In this document: positions 46,196-56,806 of the stretch, one piece after another
Layout: the number at the start of each line of letters is the position of its first letter
Numbering within the stretch: the stretch's first letter is position 1
NCBI RefSeq assembly: GCF_030272615.1
Contig: NC_081413.1
Span: forward strand, 448,238,538 to 448,302,537
DNA length: 64,000 nucleotides
DNA from: Cryptomeria japonica
Lineage: Eukaryota; Streptophyta; Pinopsida; Cupressales; Cupressaceae
Direction: 5' to 3'
The notes under the pieces: model-generated
Databases searched by the model: none
What the model saw: only the letters and a program-made list of their open reading frames with translations
Told to the model about the DNA's origin: nothing
Program-made: the position numbers and the translations under genes

Positions 46196-47767
46196 TATAT
46201 GCTAGGAAATAGGAAATCATCACAAACAATATAAACGTAATAGCTCAATCACAAGAAGTCATTGCAATGATCTATCCTAAACAACACTCAATAGAGACAT
46301 GAAATAAAAACATTCAAAACTAGAAATTAAGCAAACCAAAGGTATGATTTGAATGCTCCTTCATGCGGCTCCATTTTCCTTCTTTCTTCTTCAAATAGCC
46401 TTTTTGTTGTGGATCTCACCTTCAAGTGCACAAACCTAATGTGAAAGCAAGATTGATATTGGCACAAGAATACTAGAAGAAGTGATTATTTCTCATTATC
46501 TGATTCTGTGATTATGTGATTGCAAAAGTGATTACCAATTAGCTTTGATTGAAAAAATTCATCCAATTTATAGATAAATTGGAGATAGGATCAAATTTAG
46601 CATGAAATGGATATTAGAAGCAATTGATTTCAAAATGGGAAAAATGAGTGAAAAGAAGAAGGTTATGACACCTTCTATGTCATGAATTATGACATATTGC
46701 CAATGCAAAGCTTAGAGGACTAGAACCTTATGACATCTTGCTATGCCAAGAGTATGACACATGAAGCACAAAAATAGGGAGCACTAAAGACAAATTAATT
46801 AGGTGGAAATTAAAAATTAGGAATTTAGAAAATAGGAATTAGGAAATAATGAAATTAGAAATTAGGTAAATTAATTAATAATTTGTCATTTATTAATTAA
46901 TTCATAAAGAGGAATAATTAGCCAATTAAATGAACATTTAATTGTAATGAGAAGACTTAGGATAAATAAACAATTTATTAATCCTAAAGGAAGAAATGAC
47001 ACACAAGGTTAAATGATTAAATCATAAAACCCTAGAAGACGAATTAGCAATGCGAAAATGACAATTAGGTCTTGACAAAGGATAATTGATATCGATTCGA
47101 TTTGATTTTGGATTGATAAATGACCAATGTGATAAATTATTTGATTGAGAAAATGCGCCAATTGACGAGGAACAATGACAAATTGATCCAAATTGACACG
47201 ATTGAGAAGGACGACGATCGATGACAAATTGATCATTAAATGACAAGATTGACAAAAAAAGACAAGGATTGATGACAAAATAGATTGCAAAATGACAGGA
47301 TTGAAAATGACCACGATTGATGACAAATCGATCGCAAAATGAGAAGATCGAACATGACAATGATCGATGACAAATCGATCATTGAAACGACAAGATTGAA
47401 GGATTGATGATAAATCGACAAGATTGATAAGAGGACAACGATCGATGACAAATCGATCGCAAGATTGATAGGAGGACAAAACCCTAAATTAGGATTGACG
47501 ATGTCCAAAATAATGACAAATGAGCATGCACATTGATGCGATAGAATAAGATCGATGAAAATCATGACTAGATAGTATTGTCGACAAGACCAAATTCGAG
47601 AGTGAGACAAATGAAGAATGTAGAAGAATGACTCGATGTTCGCAAATGATAAAAACCAAGTTCGAAACATAGGAGAAATGTTAATGCGACGCAAAAACCT
47701 AAAATGAGGCAATGCGCAAATGTTAAAGTATGACTCCGCAAGCGTTGACCATTTTTAGGTGTCTACA
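46196..47767 (-). repeat. Tat-like 5' LTR, 1572 bp
   Basis: It has the same length as the 3' LTR. It keeps more CG dinucleotides in the palindromic array at 47150-47470, for example GATCGATGACAAATCGATCG where the other copy has CA or TG. The plus-strand start TATATGCTAGG has lost the usual TG. Confidence 0.93.
46563..46582 (-). promoter_or_regulatory. TATA box inside a perfect palindrome, 5' LTR
   Basis: CCAATTTATAGATAAATTGG pairs over 9 bp on each side of AG. On the minus strand it offers TATAAATT (46565-46572), about 1.2 kb into the LTR. The same palindrome stands at 30272-30291. Confidence 0.5.
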
Positions 47768-47772
47768 GAAAT
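47768..47772. repeat. Target-site duplication GAAAT, right copy
   Basis: GAAAT follows the 5' LTR end TCTACA at 47767 and matches 29900-29904 exactly. Confidence 0.9.
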
Positions 47773-49483
47773 AACAGAGGATGGACAGCTGAAAAACATC
47801 AATAAATTATATGATACATTATCAGTTGATGACAAGGAAAATTATTTAAAAAGTGTAATTCTACACTTGGATATCTATAAGAAATTTTTGATGCAAGTTG
47901 TAGATGAATTACCGAAAGAACTGTTTAAGAGACTTGAAGCTAGAAGGCAAGTTGTTGTAGAACTTGACAAGAAAATAAAATTTGAGAAACTACTTATTGT
48001 TTATCTTGTTAACAAACCAAAGGAGATAGATGATATGATCTCAGAGGCTAATTGGACAATATTCTCAACTTCACACCGGCATGTAGCACTTATGGTTGGT
48101 AGAGTAAATGAGGATGCAGAGGAAACTACTAATGCATGGGACATATTCCTTGTTGAGAAAGAAAAGCGGGAAGAGTATAGAAATCCTAAACCTATCAAAG
48201 TATATCAGAAAGCTAAGGATAAGGGTAAAGGCAAGGTTGGTGGACCTCCGAGCATAAAAATAAAAGACAACTTATCTCCACTGCCTTTGAATACTCCACC
48301 ATTAGTTACAATTGAAGATCAACCAGCTAATGAGAGTATGGAGATACCAGAAGAAGACACAAATTCAAACTCTAAGGTGTTATACATAGTTGAAATTGAT
48401 ACTAAGAAAGTTAACATTGTGGTAGATAAGGACACAACTGGAAAGACAGATATGGCTAGTGAGGCACTGGTAACAAATAACATAGAAGGTAAACCGGCAG
48501 ATGGTAACACAAAACAACAAGCAGAGCAAAAGGCTCAATCAGAGTAATAGGTTCACATAGAGTCAGTACCACCGGCATCAGCTGAGCAAGACAAACCTTT
48601 GCTTAAGGAAATGGAAACACAAACTGACCTACCAGAGGTCACCGCAAGCAAGGATATTGCTCCCACTGACAAGATACAAAGTGTTGGTACTTCAACTCCA
48701 GGATTCAAATCAACTAATGTAACAGAAGTTCTTTTGGACTCCTTAAAGAAAATAATAGATTGTAGCTCACAAGCATACAAGGCTATTGATGATACAATTC
48801 CAATTCTGAAGATGATAGCTCCAAAATGTAATGTAGATAATAAAGATTCTTTGAGTCAACTTGATACTTTGTCTAAGTATATTACTGAAAACATTGTGAG
48901 AGTTGAACAAATAAAAGAGGAAGCATTCAAGGAGAGATTAGAGAAGGAAAAACACAAATTCTTTGAGGAAGAAATAAAGAAGTGTACAAGGTAGTTTGAC
49001 ACACTTCTATCGGAATTATGTAGCACATTAAAGGAATTCAAAACTTTGTACAGAGATACTGGTAAGACTAACTTTTTGACAGTTGATATAGACAAGAAGA
49101 TAAGCAAGATATAGGAGGAAATAAATCAACTAGCTGACAATTTCATTAACTCATCTGATTCATTGTCAGTTTTTGAGTAGAAGATAACAGGTTTTGAGGA
49201 AGAACTATTAAAGATGGAAAGAGAAAAGGAAAGAATAAAAGGTAAGGCTAAGGATCTTAAATGGAGACTAAGTCCAAAACTGGACTACCTCGCCACCTTA
49301 AGGAAAGAAATATCTAATGACTTGATTCAAGGACAGGAAACACCAACAGAGAAAATGCAACACCTCACCGATACAGTTCAGAGGATAGAGGCCGCAATAA
49401 AAGACAACAAAAAGTTCATTGAGAGCTTGAATTTGGTTTTGGCAGATCTTTTTCAGATTGTAACCAACCGGTTACAAGGTTGA
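47773..49483 (+). pseudogene. Second copia ORF (unknown function), C-terminal part
   Basis: This continues 28374-29904 in frame across the Tat-like insertion. One frame holds to TGA 49481-49483, with stops at 48545 and 48548, 48992, near 49111 and near 49179, mostly TAG. Segments: KLYDTLSVDDKENYLKSV and PKELFKRLEARRQVVVELDK (predicted helical), TNAWDIFLVEKEKREEYRNP, a linker of low complexity with Lys and Pro (48190-48600), then coiled coil to the end (ERLEKEKHKFFEEEIKKC, EREKERIKGKAKDLKWRL). The combined ORF is about 1,080 codons. Function unknown; the coiled coil suggests self-assembly or partner binding. Confidence 0.7.
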
Positions 49484-49524
49484 AACATGAAAATACAATC
49501 TATTGACACTTTGACAACCTTTGT

Positions 49525-49676
49525 CATTGATGCCAAAGGGGGAGTAGTGGTATGAGAAAAATCTAATAACTTAGGGATCATCTACTCAGGGGGAGCACAC
49601 ATTTTTGGTAACAATTTTTGGATACACTTTTTGAATTTTTCTCATGAGTGTTGCCATTAATGCCAAAAGGGGAGAT
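49525..49676 (+). other. Duplicated polypurine tract of Sirevirus-like element
   Basis: CATTGATGCCAAAGGGGGAG (49525-49545) and CATTAATGCCAAAAGGGGAG (49655-49674) are near copies. The second abuts the right LTR at 49677. Multiple polypurine-like repeats before the 3' LTR are a described mark of Sireviruses. Confidence 0.75.
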
Positions 49677-50436
49677 TGTTGGCAAATGCACACTCCAATG
49701 AGACATTGTAAGTGATTGAAGGTTTTGTCATTGATGGCAACCTTACAATCCTATGACACCAGCACTAGCAAAGTCAAATTCTATATCGGCACACAAACCA
49801 CCGACACCGGTAGTGAAAGAAAGCATACCGACATAGAAGCCAACAAGAATTTTGTTTGTAATTTGTCTTGTTTATTATTGTAAAATTATTGTAACCAACT
49901 TGGCAAATTGTAAAATGACTCATATATATAAGAGATCATTATAGAAAAATTATGTAAGCATGGCGGAATGTAATTAGGCAAAATAAGGCAGACCTATTAT
50001 GAGAATTATAGGTTAAGGATTTATGTAAGAAGTAGAGCTATAAACCAGTATTGGATATGGCATGGTAGATGCCATTTTGAAGCAGTACAAGACATTGGAT
50101 TTACATAATCCATTTTGTAACTCAGTGAGACTTCCTATTTTGTAATTGAGTAGTGAGCTCTAGGCACTTGGGCTTCCTGCATGTGCAGGCCCCTCTTGTA
50201 GTAGTAATATTCTCTTATTGGCCAGTAAGTGAATACTGTGGGTCACAAATCCCATCAAGGTTTTTCCCACATCATTTTTCCTCGTTAAACTATTGTTTTA
50301 TGGTGTGTTTTTCATGTGGTTGCTTTTATCTCTATTTACTGCATTAATATGTTCTACATGTTTTAAGTTAGGAAAATCTTATTACTAGTTAGATACTAAT
50401 TCACCCCCCCTCTCAGTATCTATGGGAATCGTAACA
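49677..50436 (+). repeat. Sirevirus-like element right LTR, 760 bp
   Basis: It runs TGTTGGCAAATGC to CGTAACA and matches 26098-26885 with a 27-bp deletion and many substitutions. Confidence 0.92.
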
Positions 50437-50598
50437 CATGTGACCAAAGGCCTTCTCCACATCTATAATCTTTGGCCTCTTATTCGGAGGATAAAGGGCC
50501 CACAAAAGCATAGCCTCATCATCTGGATCATATCTTTATCCAATAAAAATATCACTTATGCCCTGAATATCTAACTTGAAATCCATCTTATCTTATTG
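50437..50598 (-). pseudogene. ORF-B, middle piece
   Basis: This 162-nt fragment lies between the two copia elements. The minus strand reads MDFKLDIQGISDIF, a stop, then DPDDEAMLLWALYPPNKRP and IIDVEKAFGHM. It is in frame with the piece at 57256-59253 upstream and with 25310-26097 downstream. It overlaps the target-site duplications TATTG (50594-50598) and CATGT (50437-50441). Confidence 0.7.
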
Positions 50599-51047
50599 TG
50601 TTGGTGTAAATAAATATTCATTTTGGATATTATTACACTTTACTTAAGTTAACTTAGGATAATGCATCTCTTCGTAGTTTGGATTTGAGACACTTAGGGA
50701 AGTGTGCACATAGGGATAGAGCTTGTAGGAGAAATTCCACCTTTTGTGGTCTTATTTTGCTGTTACACTCCACATTCGGTGGGTCATCCACCTCTTGTGG
50801 AATATTATATTATTTCTCCTACCTACCCCTAGTATTTCTTACCTACACTTGTTTCTCATTGAGCCACATGTCATATTTGTGTGCTCATACATCCATATGG
50901 CCTTGCCTATATAAGCAAGCCTATATTCATTGTATTGGTTAATCCAGTTGATCATTTGCATATTGATGAGAATACAGTTTGTTCTTGTCATTCTATTGTC
51001 TCTTTTTATGCTTTTCATTGTGCCCTTGATCTTGGCAAAATCCTACA
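50599..51047 (+). repeat. Copia 5' LTR, 449 bp
   Basis: It has TG...CA ends and a TATA box TATATAAG at 50908-50915 within CCTATATAAGC. It is equal in length to the 3' LTR. Confidence 0.93.
50908..50915 (+). promoter_or_regulatory. TATA box in copia 5' LTR
   Basis: TATATAAG, conserved at 57116-57123 in the 3' LTR, lies 310 nt into the LTR. Confidence 0.7.
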
Positions 51048-51059
51048 TGGTATCAGAGC
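51048..51059 (+). other. Copia primer-binding site
   Basis: TGGTATCAGAGC directly abuts the LTR end, an exact initiator-tRNA-Met site. Confidence 0.92.
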
Positions 51060-52471
51060 TATTGGGGCTTCATTAATTAGTTTTTTGGAGAAACTTTGGA
51101 GGCTTCTATTTTTGGATTTGGGGATCTTCATTTTTTGGGGGTGTCATACAGCGATTTGAACATCGCCGTTGAATCTGGGAGGCCGTTTCCATAAATTTCG
51201 ACTATAAAGTCGACCTATTTTGGTGAGAATTTTTTTTTTCCCATTTTGGCTATTATTGTATGGATTTTGAAAAAAAAATTCAAAAAATTTATTTTTCGAA
51301 AAAAAAAAATCGAAAAATAAAAAAAAAGCGATAAAAAAAAAATCAATTTTTTTTTTTTGCATTGTTTGGGGGTCTGCAGACCCCCCCCATACCCTGCATG
51401 TTCCGCAACTTGTAGGTCGTACCTACGTTGTCGCAGGTCCACGTCGCCCGCCGCCACCGAGCCGGAGTCACTCACTGCCGCCAAGCCGGAGTCTCCTGTA
51501 GCCACCACCGCCGGCAGCTCACCTCTCGTGCTGACCACCTCGGCTCCCGGCCTGCCGCCGGCCCCCTCGGCACTGGGCCCGCCGGTCTCTCCCGCCTCTA
51601 GCGAGGCCATCCTCCATGAGCAGCTACTGGCCCGTGGTCAACTACCGTACACCCTGCACAATGCCACATCATCATCCGTACGACAGCACAGTCACCTGCA
51701 CAGTCACCGCGTACAGTCAGCAGTCCATACAGTACGGATGCCTAGTCAGCAGGGAGGCAAAGTTTTCGCGATGGTCATAGGGCCGTCAAATTTAAGATAG
51801 TGAATTTCTGACATCAGCACCACATCAGCAGCTTTTTGAAATTTTTTTGACCCCTCTCCATTGAGCTTTTCAGTTTTGCAGTCCAACTTTGAAAGGCCAT
51901 ATCTTGCTCATTTTTGCTCCTTTTTTGGTGCAATTTTCTTTGAAATGGGCTAAAATTTCATGATCTTCGCAGTGGTGTGGTTATTTTCTAATTTTGGTGC
52001 ACAGGTTTTTCAGAATTTTTGGATTCTCTCAGCTGTACCTATCTAATCCTCAATTCTGCAACTTCAAAGGCCTCGTTTGAGCTCATACGGCCTCCTTTTC
52101 AAGTGCCATTTTTTTTGAAAGTGCATTTTTTTTATCTACTTTCATAATCTATGATCAGATTTTAGAGATTTTGAGTAGAAATTGTACTTTCAGATATTGG
52201 TCTTATTTGGCCTATTAGGTACTTGTAAATTGCTTGGATCTTACTTGGATCTCTTACATTATCAGTTTGAGTCTCTTTTGGCCTTATTGAGGCAGTTGTA
52301 AAATTGTAATCAGAAGTCCACTTTGCCATTTTTTCCAAGTGGCCCATTGTATACGCACTAATTATAAAGTGCCAAATCATCACTTTTTGGGGGGGTTCTT
52401 TGATTGAGTGAATTTGGGGGGGTGTCTTGTGTGATTGTGCCTCTCTTTGTGCTCTTTCCATTTTTGTTGCA
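51060..52471 (+). other. Long copia leader with A/T runs and a GC-rich island
   Basis: The leader holds A and T homopolymers at 51230-51360, including an 11-bp hairpin (51288-51298 with 51311-51321), then a strongly GC-rich island at about 51385-51625 (CCGCCGCCACC and similar), then AT-rich sequence. The 147-codon open frame across the island has no domain I recognise and is not called a gene. Confidence 0.65.
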
Positions 52472-53332
52472 ATGAGTCCTAATAAATTTCCACCTTTAAC
52501 TCCACATAATTATGCATCATGAAAAATTAAAGTATGGAGTAAATTAATGGAAAAGGGTCTCACACATTACATAGATGGAACAATAACAACACCACCTGAT
52601 CCTAAGGGTGATCCAAATGCTCAATTAGAATGGCTCACAAATAATTGCATGGCTCTTGGAACCTTGCACAAGTATGTATTAGATGACCTCATTTTTCACA
52701 TTGAGAAGTGCAAAATAATCAAAGAGGCTTGGGATATGTTTCAGAAATTGTATGGTCAAGTTGATGAAATCAGAGGCTATCAGATTGACAATGAGCTCAC
52801 CAACTTGGATCCCAAGAGTTTTGATACAATCCAAGATTATGTCACCAAAGCAAATGAGCTAAGAGCAAAGCTTAAGGATTGTGGAATTGACAAAAAGGAT
52901 GCTCAGTTGATATTCAACTTGTTGGACAAGCTTGCACCAGAATATGCAGCATTTGTGTCTAGCTTCCAAACTCATCATTTGACAGTGGGGAGTTCTTATG
53001 TTATGCCTTCATTTGATGCTTTCATAGAAATGTTAATATTGGAACAATCTAAGTTGTTGAACATGGGGTTTCTCAAGTCTTCAAAGTCCAAGGCTTTGGT
53101 GGCTAATCAAGGGAATCAAGGAAGTCAAGGCAAAGATTCCAACAAGAAGAAGAAGCACTCTAAGTCTAAGCCACACTAGGAAAAAGGACAATCATCCTCT
53201 CCATCACAAGGTGATTTTTCATCCTCTTCCAAGAAGGGGACACCACCTAAGAAGGATAAACCAACTTGTGCATATTGCAAGAAGTATGGTTATGATGAGC
53301 ATCAATGCCACACAAACAAGTTGATGAGTTAA
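52472..53332 (+). pseudogene. Copia gag (broken)
   Basis: ATG 52472 (MSPNKFPPLTPHNYAS) gives the typical copia gag opening, then a TGA at 52520 where the family has Trp. The core continues openly (EAWDMFQKLYGQVDEIRGYQ, FNLLDKLAPEYAAFVSSF). A TAG stands at 53177-53179. The knuckle CAYCKKYGYDEHQC near 53268-53310 has Tyr in place of the zinc-binding His. A one-base loss near 53320 moves the frame away from the protease, which follows in the next frame. Confidence 0.85.
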
Positions 53333-53385
53333 CCAATCTTCTCAAGAAAAACAACATCAACTTGCCATCTACCTACACAAAGAAG

Positions 53386-54878
53386 GATTCATCTCCTTCT
53401 CCTTCATAGTCTAAGAGAAAAGGGCAAGCATTTGTGGCTACAATAGGTTCTTCACAGCAATGGATACTTGACTCGAGTGCCTCATATCACATGGGTTCTA
53501 CAAAGGAGCAGTTTTCTTCATTGGAGCCATCTAAGGTACCTCACATTTACATAGGTGATGATACACAAGTAGAGATTGAAGGGAATGGTTCAGTTTACAT
53601 GGATGATGGAACATTTGAGAATGTTCTCTATGTTCCTAACTTGTCTACCAACCTTCTCTCCATCTACCAAATCACTCACTATGGAAATGGGAAAAAGGTT
53701 GAGTTTACACCAGATTCAGTTGTGGTGAAGGAACTTGATGATGATGCCTTGGTAGCAGTGGGACAAGTCAATGACAACTCAAGGCTTTATTCATTCTCCC
53801 ACTTTGTGCCAAGTTCACCTTCTAGGGCCTTGCTTACTCATTCAAATTCAGAAAGTAAGCTATGGCATGAGCAGTTTGGTCACCTCAACTACCGCTATCT
53901 TCAGCAGCTCAGCACTAAAGACATGGTCACAAGTCTACCTCAAATCAATTTTTTAGAGGGTGTATGTTCAGGTTGTTCCATGGGCAAGCATCCCGAAGAG
54001 AAGTTTGATAAGGGGAAAGCTTGGAGAGCTTTGGAAGTTCTTCAACTTGTTCACAGCGATGTAGCAGGTCCATTTCCAGCACCTTCATTTAGTAAGGCCC
54101 GCTATGTCCTCACCTTCATTGATGACTACTCCCGCTTCACTTGGGTCTACTTTCTTATTCATAAGAGTGAAGTATTTGACAGATTTCAGGACTTCAAGAC
54201 TCGTGTGGAGAAGCAATCAGGGAAAGTGGTCAAGATTCTTCGCATAGATAATGGAAGGGAATATGTGAACAAAAGAGTTGAGGATTTTTGTACATTTGAG
54301 GGGATTGATCTTCAGCATTCTATCACATACATTGCACAGTAGAACGGGGTGCAGAACGCAAAAATAGAACTCTCAAAGAAATGGCTAGTTGTATGATACA
54401 TGCATGTTCTCTTGATCCTACCTTTTGGGTAGAGGCTATCAGTTGTGCCACACACATCCAGAATCGAGTTCCTCACAAAGCTTTGCAAGGTATTACTCCT
54501 TTTGAAGCTTGGGCTGGTAGGAAACCGATTGTGAGACATTTTAGAGTCTTTGGGTGTCTAGCATGGGCTCGTATACCTCCACAGAAACGCAAGGCATTGG
54601 AACCACAGAGTCGGCCTTGCATATTTGCTGGATATCTTGAGGGTGTTAAGGCATATAGATTGATGGATCCAGAGACACATGAGGTGTTCATTGAGAGGAG
54701 TGTTCGCTTTGAGAAAAGCTCTCCTAGCTTAGCCTCTTTACCTCCTCCACCTTCCTCCATTGTGGATAGTGATGTTAGTGATTCAGATGATGAGACTCCT
54801 TCAACTCTGACTCGCAGGGTTACACCTCCGCAGGGTCCACTTGCAGTTGAGGAGCCTCGTTCTCCACCTCCACCTTGA
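53386..54878 (+). pseudogene. Copia protease and integrase (broken)
   Basis: The protease begins WILDSSASYHMGS near 53458; the catalytic D-S-G has become DSS. A pre-integrase zinc region follows (LWHEQFGHLNYRYL, CSGCSMGKHPEEKF). The integrase core has HSDVAGPFPAPS, FIDDYSRFTWVYFL and LRIDNGREYVN, then TAG at 54340-54342 within the AQ(stop)NGV motif, directly followed by a frameshift. The catalytic Glu region lies in the new frame. The C-terminal segment (FEAWAGRKPIVRHFRVFGC, RPCIFAGYLEGVKAYRLMDP) is open to a TGA at 54876. Confidence 0.88.
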
Positions 54879-56486
54879 CCTCATTGGCCTCAACGGACAC
54901 CTAAGTTTGCGAGTTCTCTTGTTGGGGATCCTTCAGATACACAGAGAACTTGATCACAACATCAGGATCTTCCACATGCATTCATTGCTACCACTTCTGA
55001 TCCATAGACATTTAGGGAAGCATCAGGGGTTCTTGAGTGGGACCAAGCTATCGAGGAAGAGTATAGTTCCTTGATGAGGAACAATACATGGGATTTACTC
55101 CATCTCCCTAAGGGGAGAAAGATGGTTTGATGTAAGTGGATCTATCGAACCAAGTTTGCAGCGGATGGTAGTGTGGATAAGTATAAGGCTTGACTTGTTG
55201 CGAAAGGTTTCTCTCAGGTTGCAGGTGTTGACTATACTGAGACCTTTGCACCCATAGCCAAGATGAACTCCATTCATTTGACACTTGCTATTACTGCCGC
55301 TCATGGTTGGGCTATACATCAGATGGATGTGAAGAGTTCTTTTTTTCATGGTGATCTTGATGAGGAGATTTATATAGAGCAGCCATAGGGTTTCATCCAA
55401 GATACTTCCTTGGTTTGCAGACTAAGGAAATCTCTCTATGGCCTTAAGTAGGCCCCCAGGGCTTGGTACACCAAGATGGATTCCTTTCTTCTCTCCACAG
55501 GTTTAACGAGGTGTCATTCCAATCCAAATGTCTACATTTTATGACAGGATGACTCTCACTTGATACTTGTGCTCTATGTTGATGACTTGATCATTATAGG
55601 GAGTACTTCCTCCATCATTAGTAGGGTCAAATCTGCTTTGCATGATAGATTTGCTATGACTGACTTGGGTCTTTTGCACTACTTTCTTGAGATAGAGATT
55701 TCACAGTCACCTTCTGGGATTACACTATCATAGCCCAAGTATGCTCTTGATCTACTTGCACACTTTCATATGTCTGATTGTAAGCCTGCCCCAACTCCCT
55801 TTCTTTCAAGAGTCAAGCATGAGGCTCAGTGTTCTTCTCCACTAGTTGATGCCACTTTGTATCGTCAGCTTGTGATTAGTCTCATCTACTTGACCCATAT
55901 ATGCCCTAATATTTCATTTGCAGTTGGCATTGTTTCCTGCTTCATGCAGGAACCACATGAGCTTCATTGGAAAGCCACCAAACGCATCCTTCATTATATC
56001 TAGGGTACACATCACTATGGGATATACTATGCAACAGGCACAAGACTTCGCTTGGTTGGTTACATAGACTCCAATTGGGCTAGCAATCTTGATGATCGTA
56101 AGTCTACTTCCGGTTACAATTTTCACCTTGCTTTGGGCCCCATTTGTTGGCAGAGGAAAAAGAAACATGCTATTGCTCTCTCTTCGATTGAGGTTGAGTA
56201 TCGAGGTGCTGTTAATGCAGCGACTGAGACCATTTGGCTCCAGCAGATTCTCACAAAGTTTGGTTTCATCACTCCACGGCCGACAGTTCTACATTGTGAC
56301 AATCAGAGTGCTACTGCAATCTCGAAGAACCTGGTCCAGCACAAGCGGACCAAACACATCAAGATTCATATACACTATATCCAAGAGCTCATCCAAGAGA
56401 AGGTCATTGCTTTGCAGTATTGTCCTATAGCAGAGCAAGTTGCTGACATATTCACCAAACCTTTCACCGAGAGTAAGTTCTAGTAG
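54879..56486 (+). pseudogene. Copia reverse transcriptase and RNase H (many stops)
   Basis: One frame can be followed from 54346 to 56486 with twelve stops, all TAG or TGA: 54876, 54951, 55005, 55128, 55191, 55386, 55449, 55542, 55731, 56001, 56481 and 56484. RT motifs are TFAPIAKMNSIHLTLAI, HQMDVKSSFFHGDLDEEIYI, LYVDDLIIIG (catalytic, intact) and LGLLHYFLEIEI. RNase H follows with GYIDSNWASNLDDRKSTSGY, ALSSIEVEYRG and LHCDNQSATAISKN, and the end has HIHYIQELI and VADIFTKPF. Domain order after integrase confirms Ty1/copia. Confidence 0.9.
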
Positions 56487-56522
56487 TTGCGAGCTCTCTT
56501 GGGGGTGTGGGATGTGTCATTA

Positions 56523-56806
56523 GGGGGGGTCAACTAACTTCTCCTTCCTCTCTTATGGGGGGGACTTTTTCCTCTTTGAGGTTTTGTCCTTCTTCTTTGA
56601 GAGTCTTTTGTACATTCATCTCTCTTTTGGGGGGGAGTTTTTTCCCATTGGGTTTTCTCCTTTTTTCCATTTGTGAGAGATTGCATTGCATTGTTCTACT
56701 TGCATTTGCATATTGTACATGGGTACCTATCATGGCCTAGTAGCTGGGACCCATCTTGCATTGTTGACTTGAGTCTTCATTCCCCTAAGTTGCACTTAAG
56801 GGGGGG
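56523..56806 (+). other. Copia 3' region with four G7 tracts; last is the polypurine tract
   Basis: Runs of exactly seven G occur at 56523-56529, 56557-56563, 56629-56635 and 56800-56806. The last directly precedes the 3' LTR (TGTTGGTG at 56807) and is the polypurine tract. The rest of the region is non-coding and pyrimidine-rich. Confidence 0.8.

Larger units (their letters stand above)
29905..47767 (-). mobile_element. Tat-like Ty3/gypsy element with antisense mobile-domain ORF, 17,863 bp
   Basis: The two LTRs (29905-31476 and 46196-47767) are both 1572 bp and near-identical, flanked by GAAAT. On the minus strand the order is 5' LTR, primer site, 2-kb leader, gag, protease, G-patch, RT, RNase H, second RNase H and integrase (gag-pol 44116 to 35908), then a 4.4-kb 3' region carrying a plus-strand ORF, polypurine tract and 3' LTR. 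A protease with IDGG, two RNase H regions and an extra ORF between pol and the 3' LTR are features of the Tat lineage. It lies inside the second ORF of the Sirevirus-like copia, so it is the younger of the two. Confidence 0.93.
26098..50436 (+). mobile_element. Sirevirus-like non-autonomous copia element carrying an extra ORF
   Basis: LTRs at 26098-26885 and 49677-50436 share TGTTGGCAAATGC and TAACA ends and are flanked by CATGT. An initiator-Met primer site and two copia-type polypurine tracts are present. After removal of the 17.9-kb Tat-like insertion the element is about 6.5 kb, with gag (26957-28069) and a second ORF (28374-29904 plus 47773-49483). No protease, integrase, RT or RNase H motif occurs in its own sequence, so it depended on another element. 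The LTRs differ by many substitutions and a 27-bp deletion in the right copy, suggesting considerable age. Confidence 0.9.

Noticed and set aside
47009-47712. Open frames of 112-158 codons on the minus strand rich in Ser, Cys, Ile and Asp
   Set aside because: They are readings of the ATCGAT-type tandem array inside the Tat-like LTR and recur in the other LTR at 30718-31421. No start context or domain.
51357-51800. 147-codon plus-strand frame over the GC-rich leader island
   Set aside because: GC-rich DNA gives long open frames by chance; no domain. The island itself is reported as an observation.
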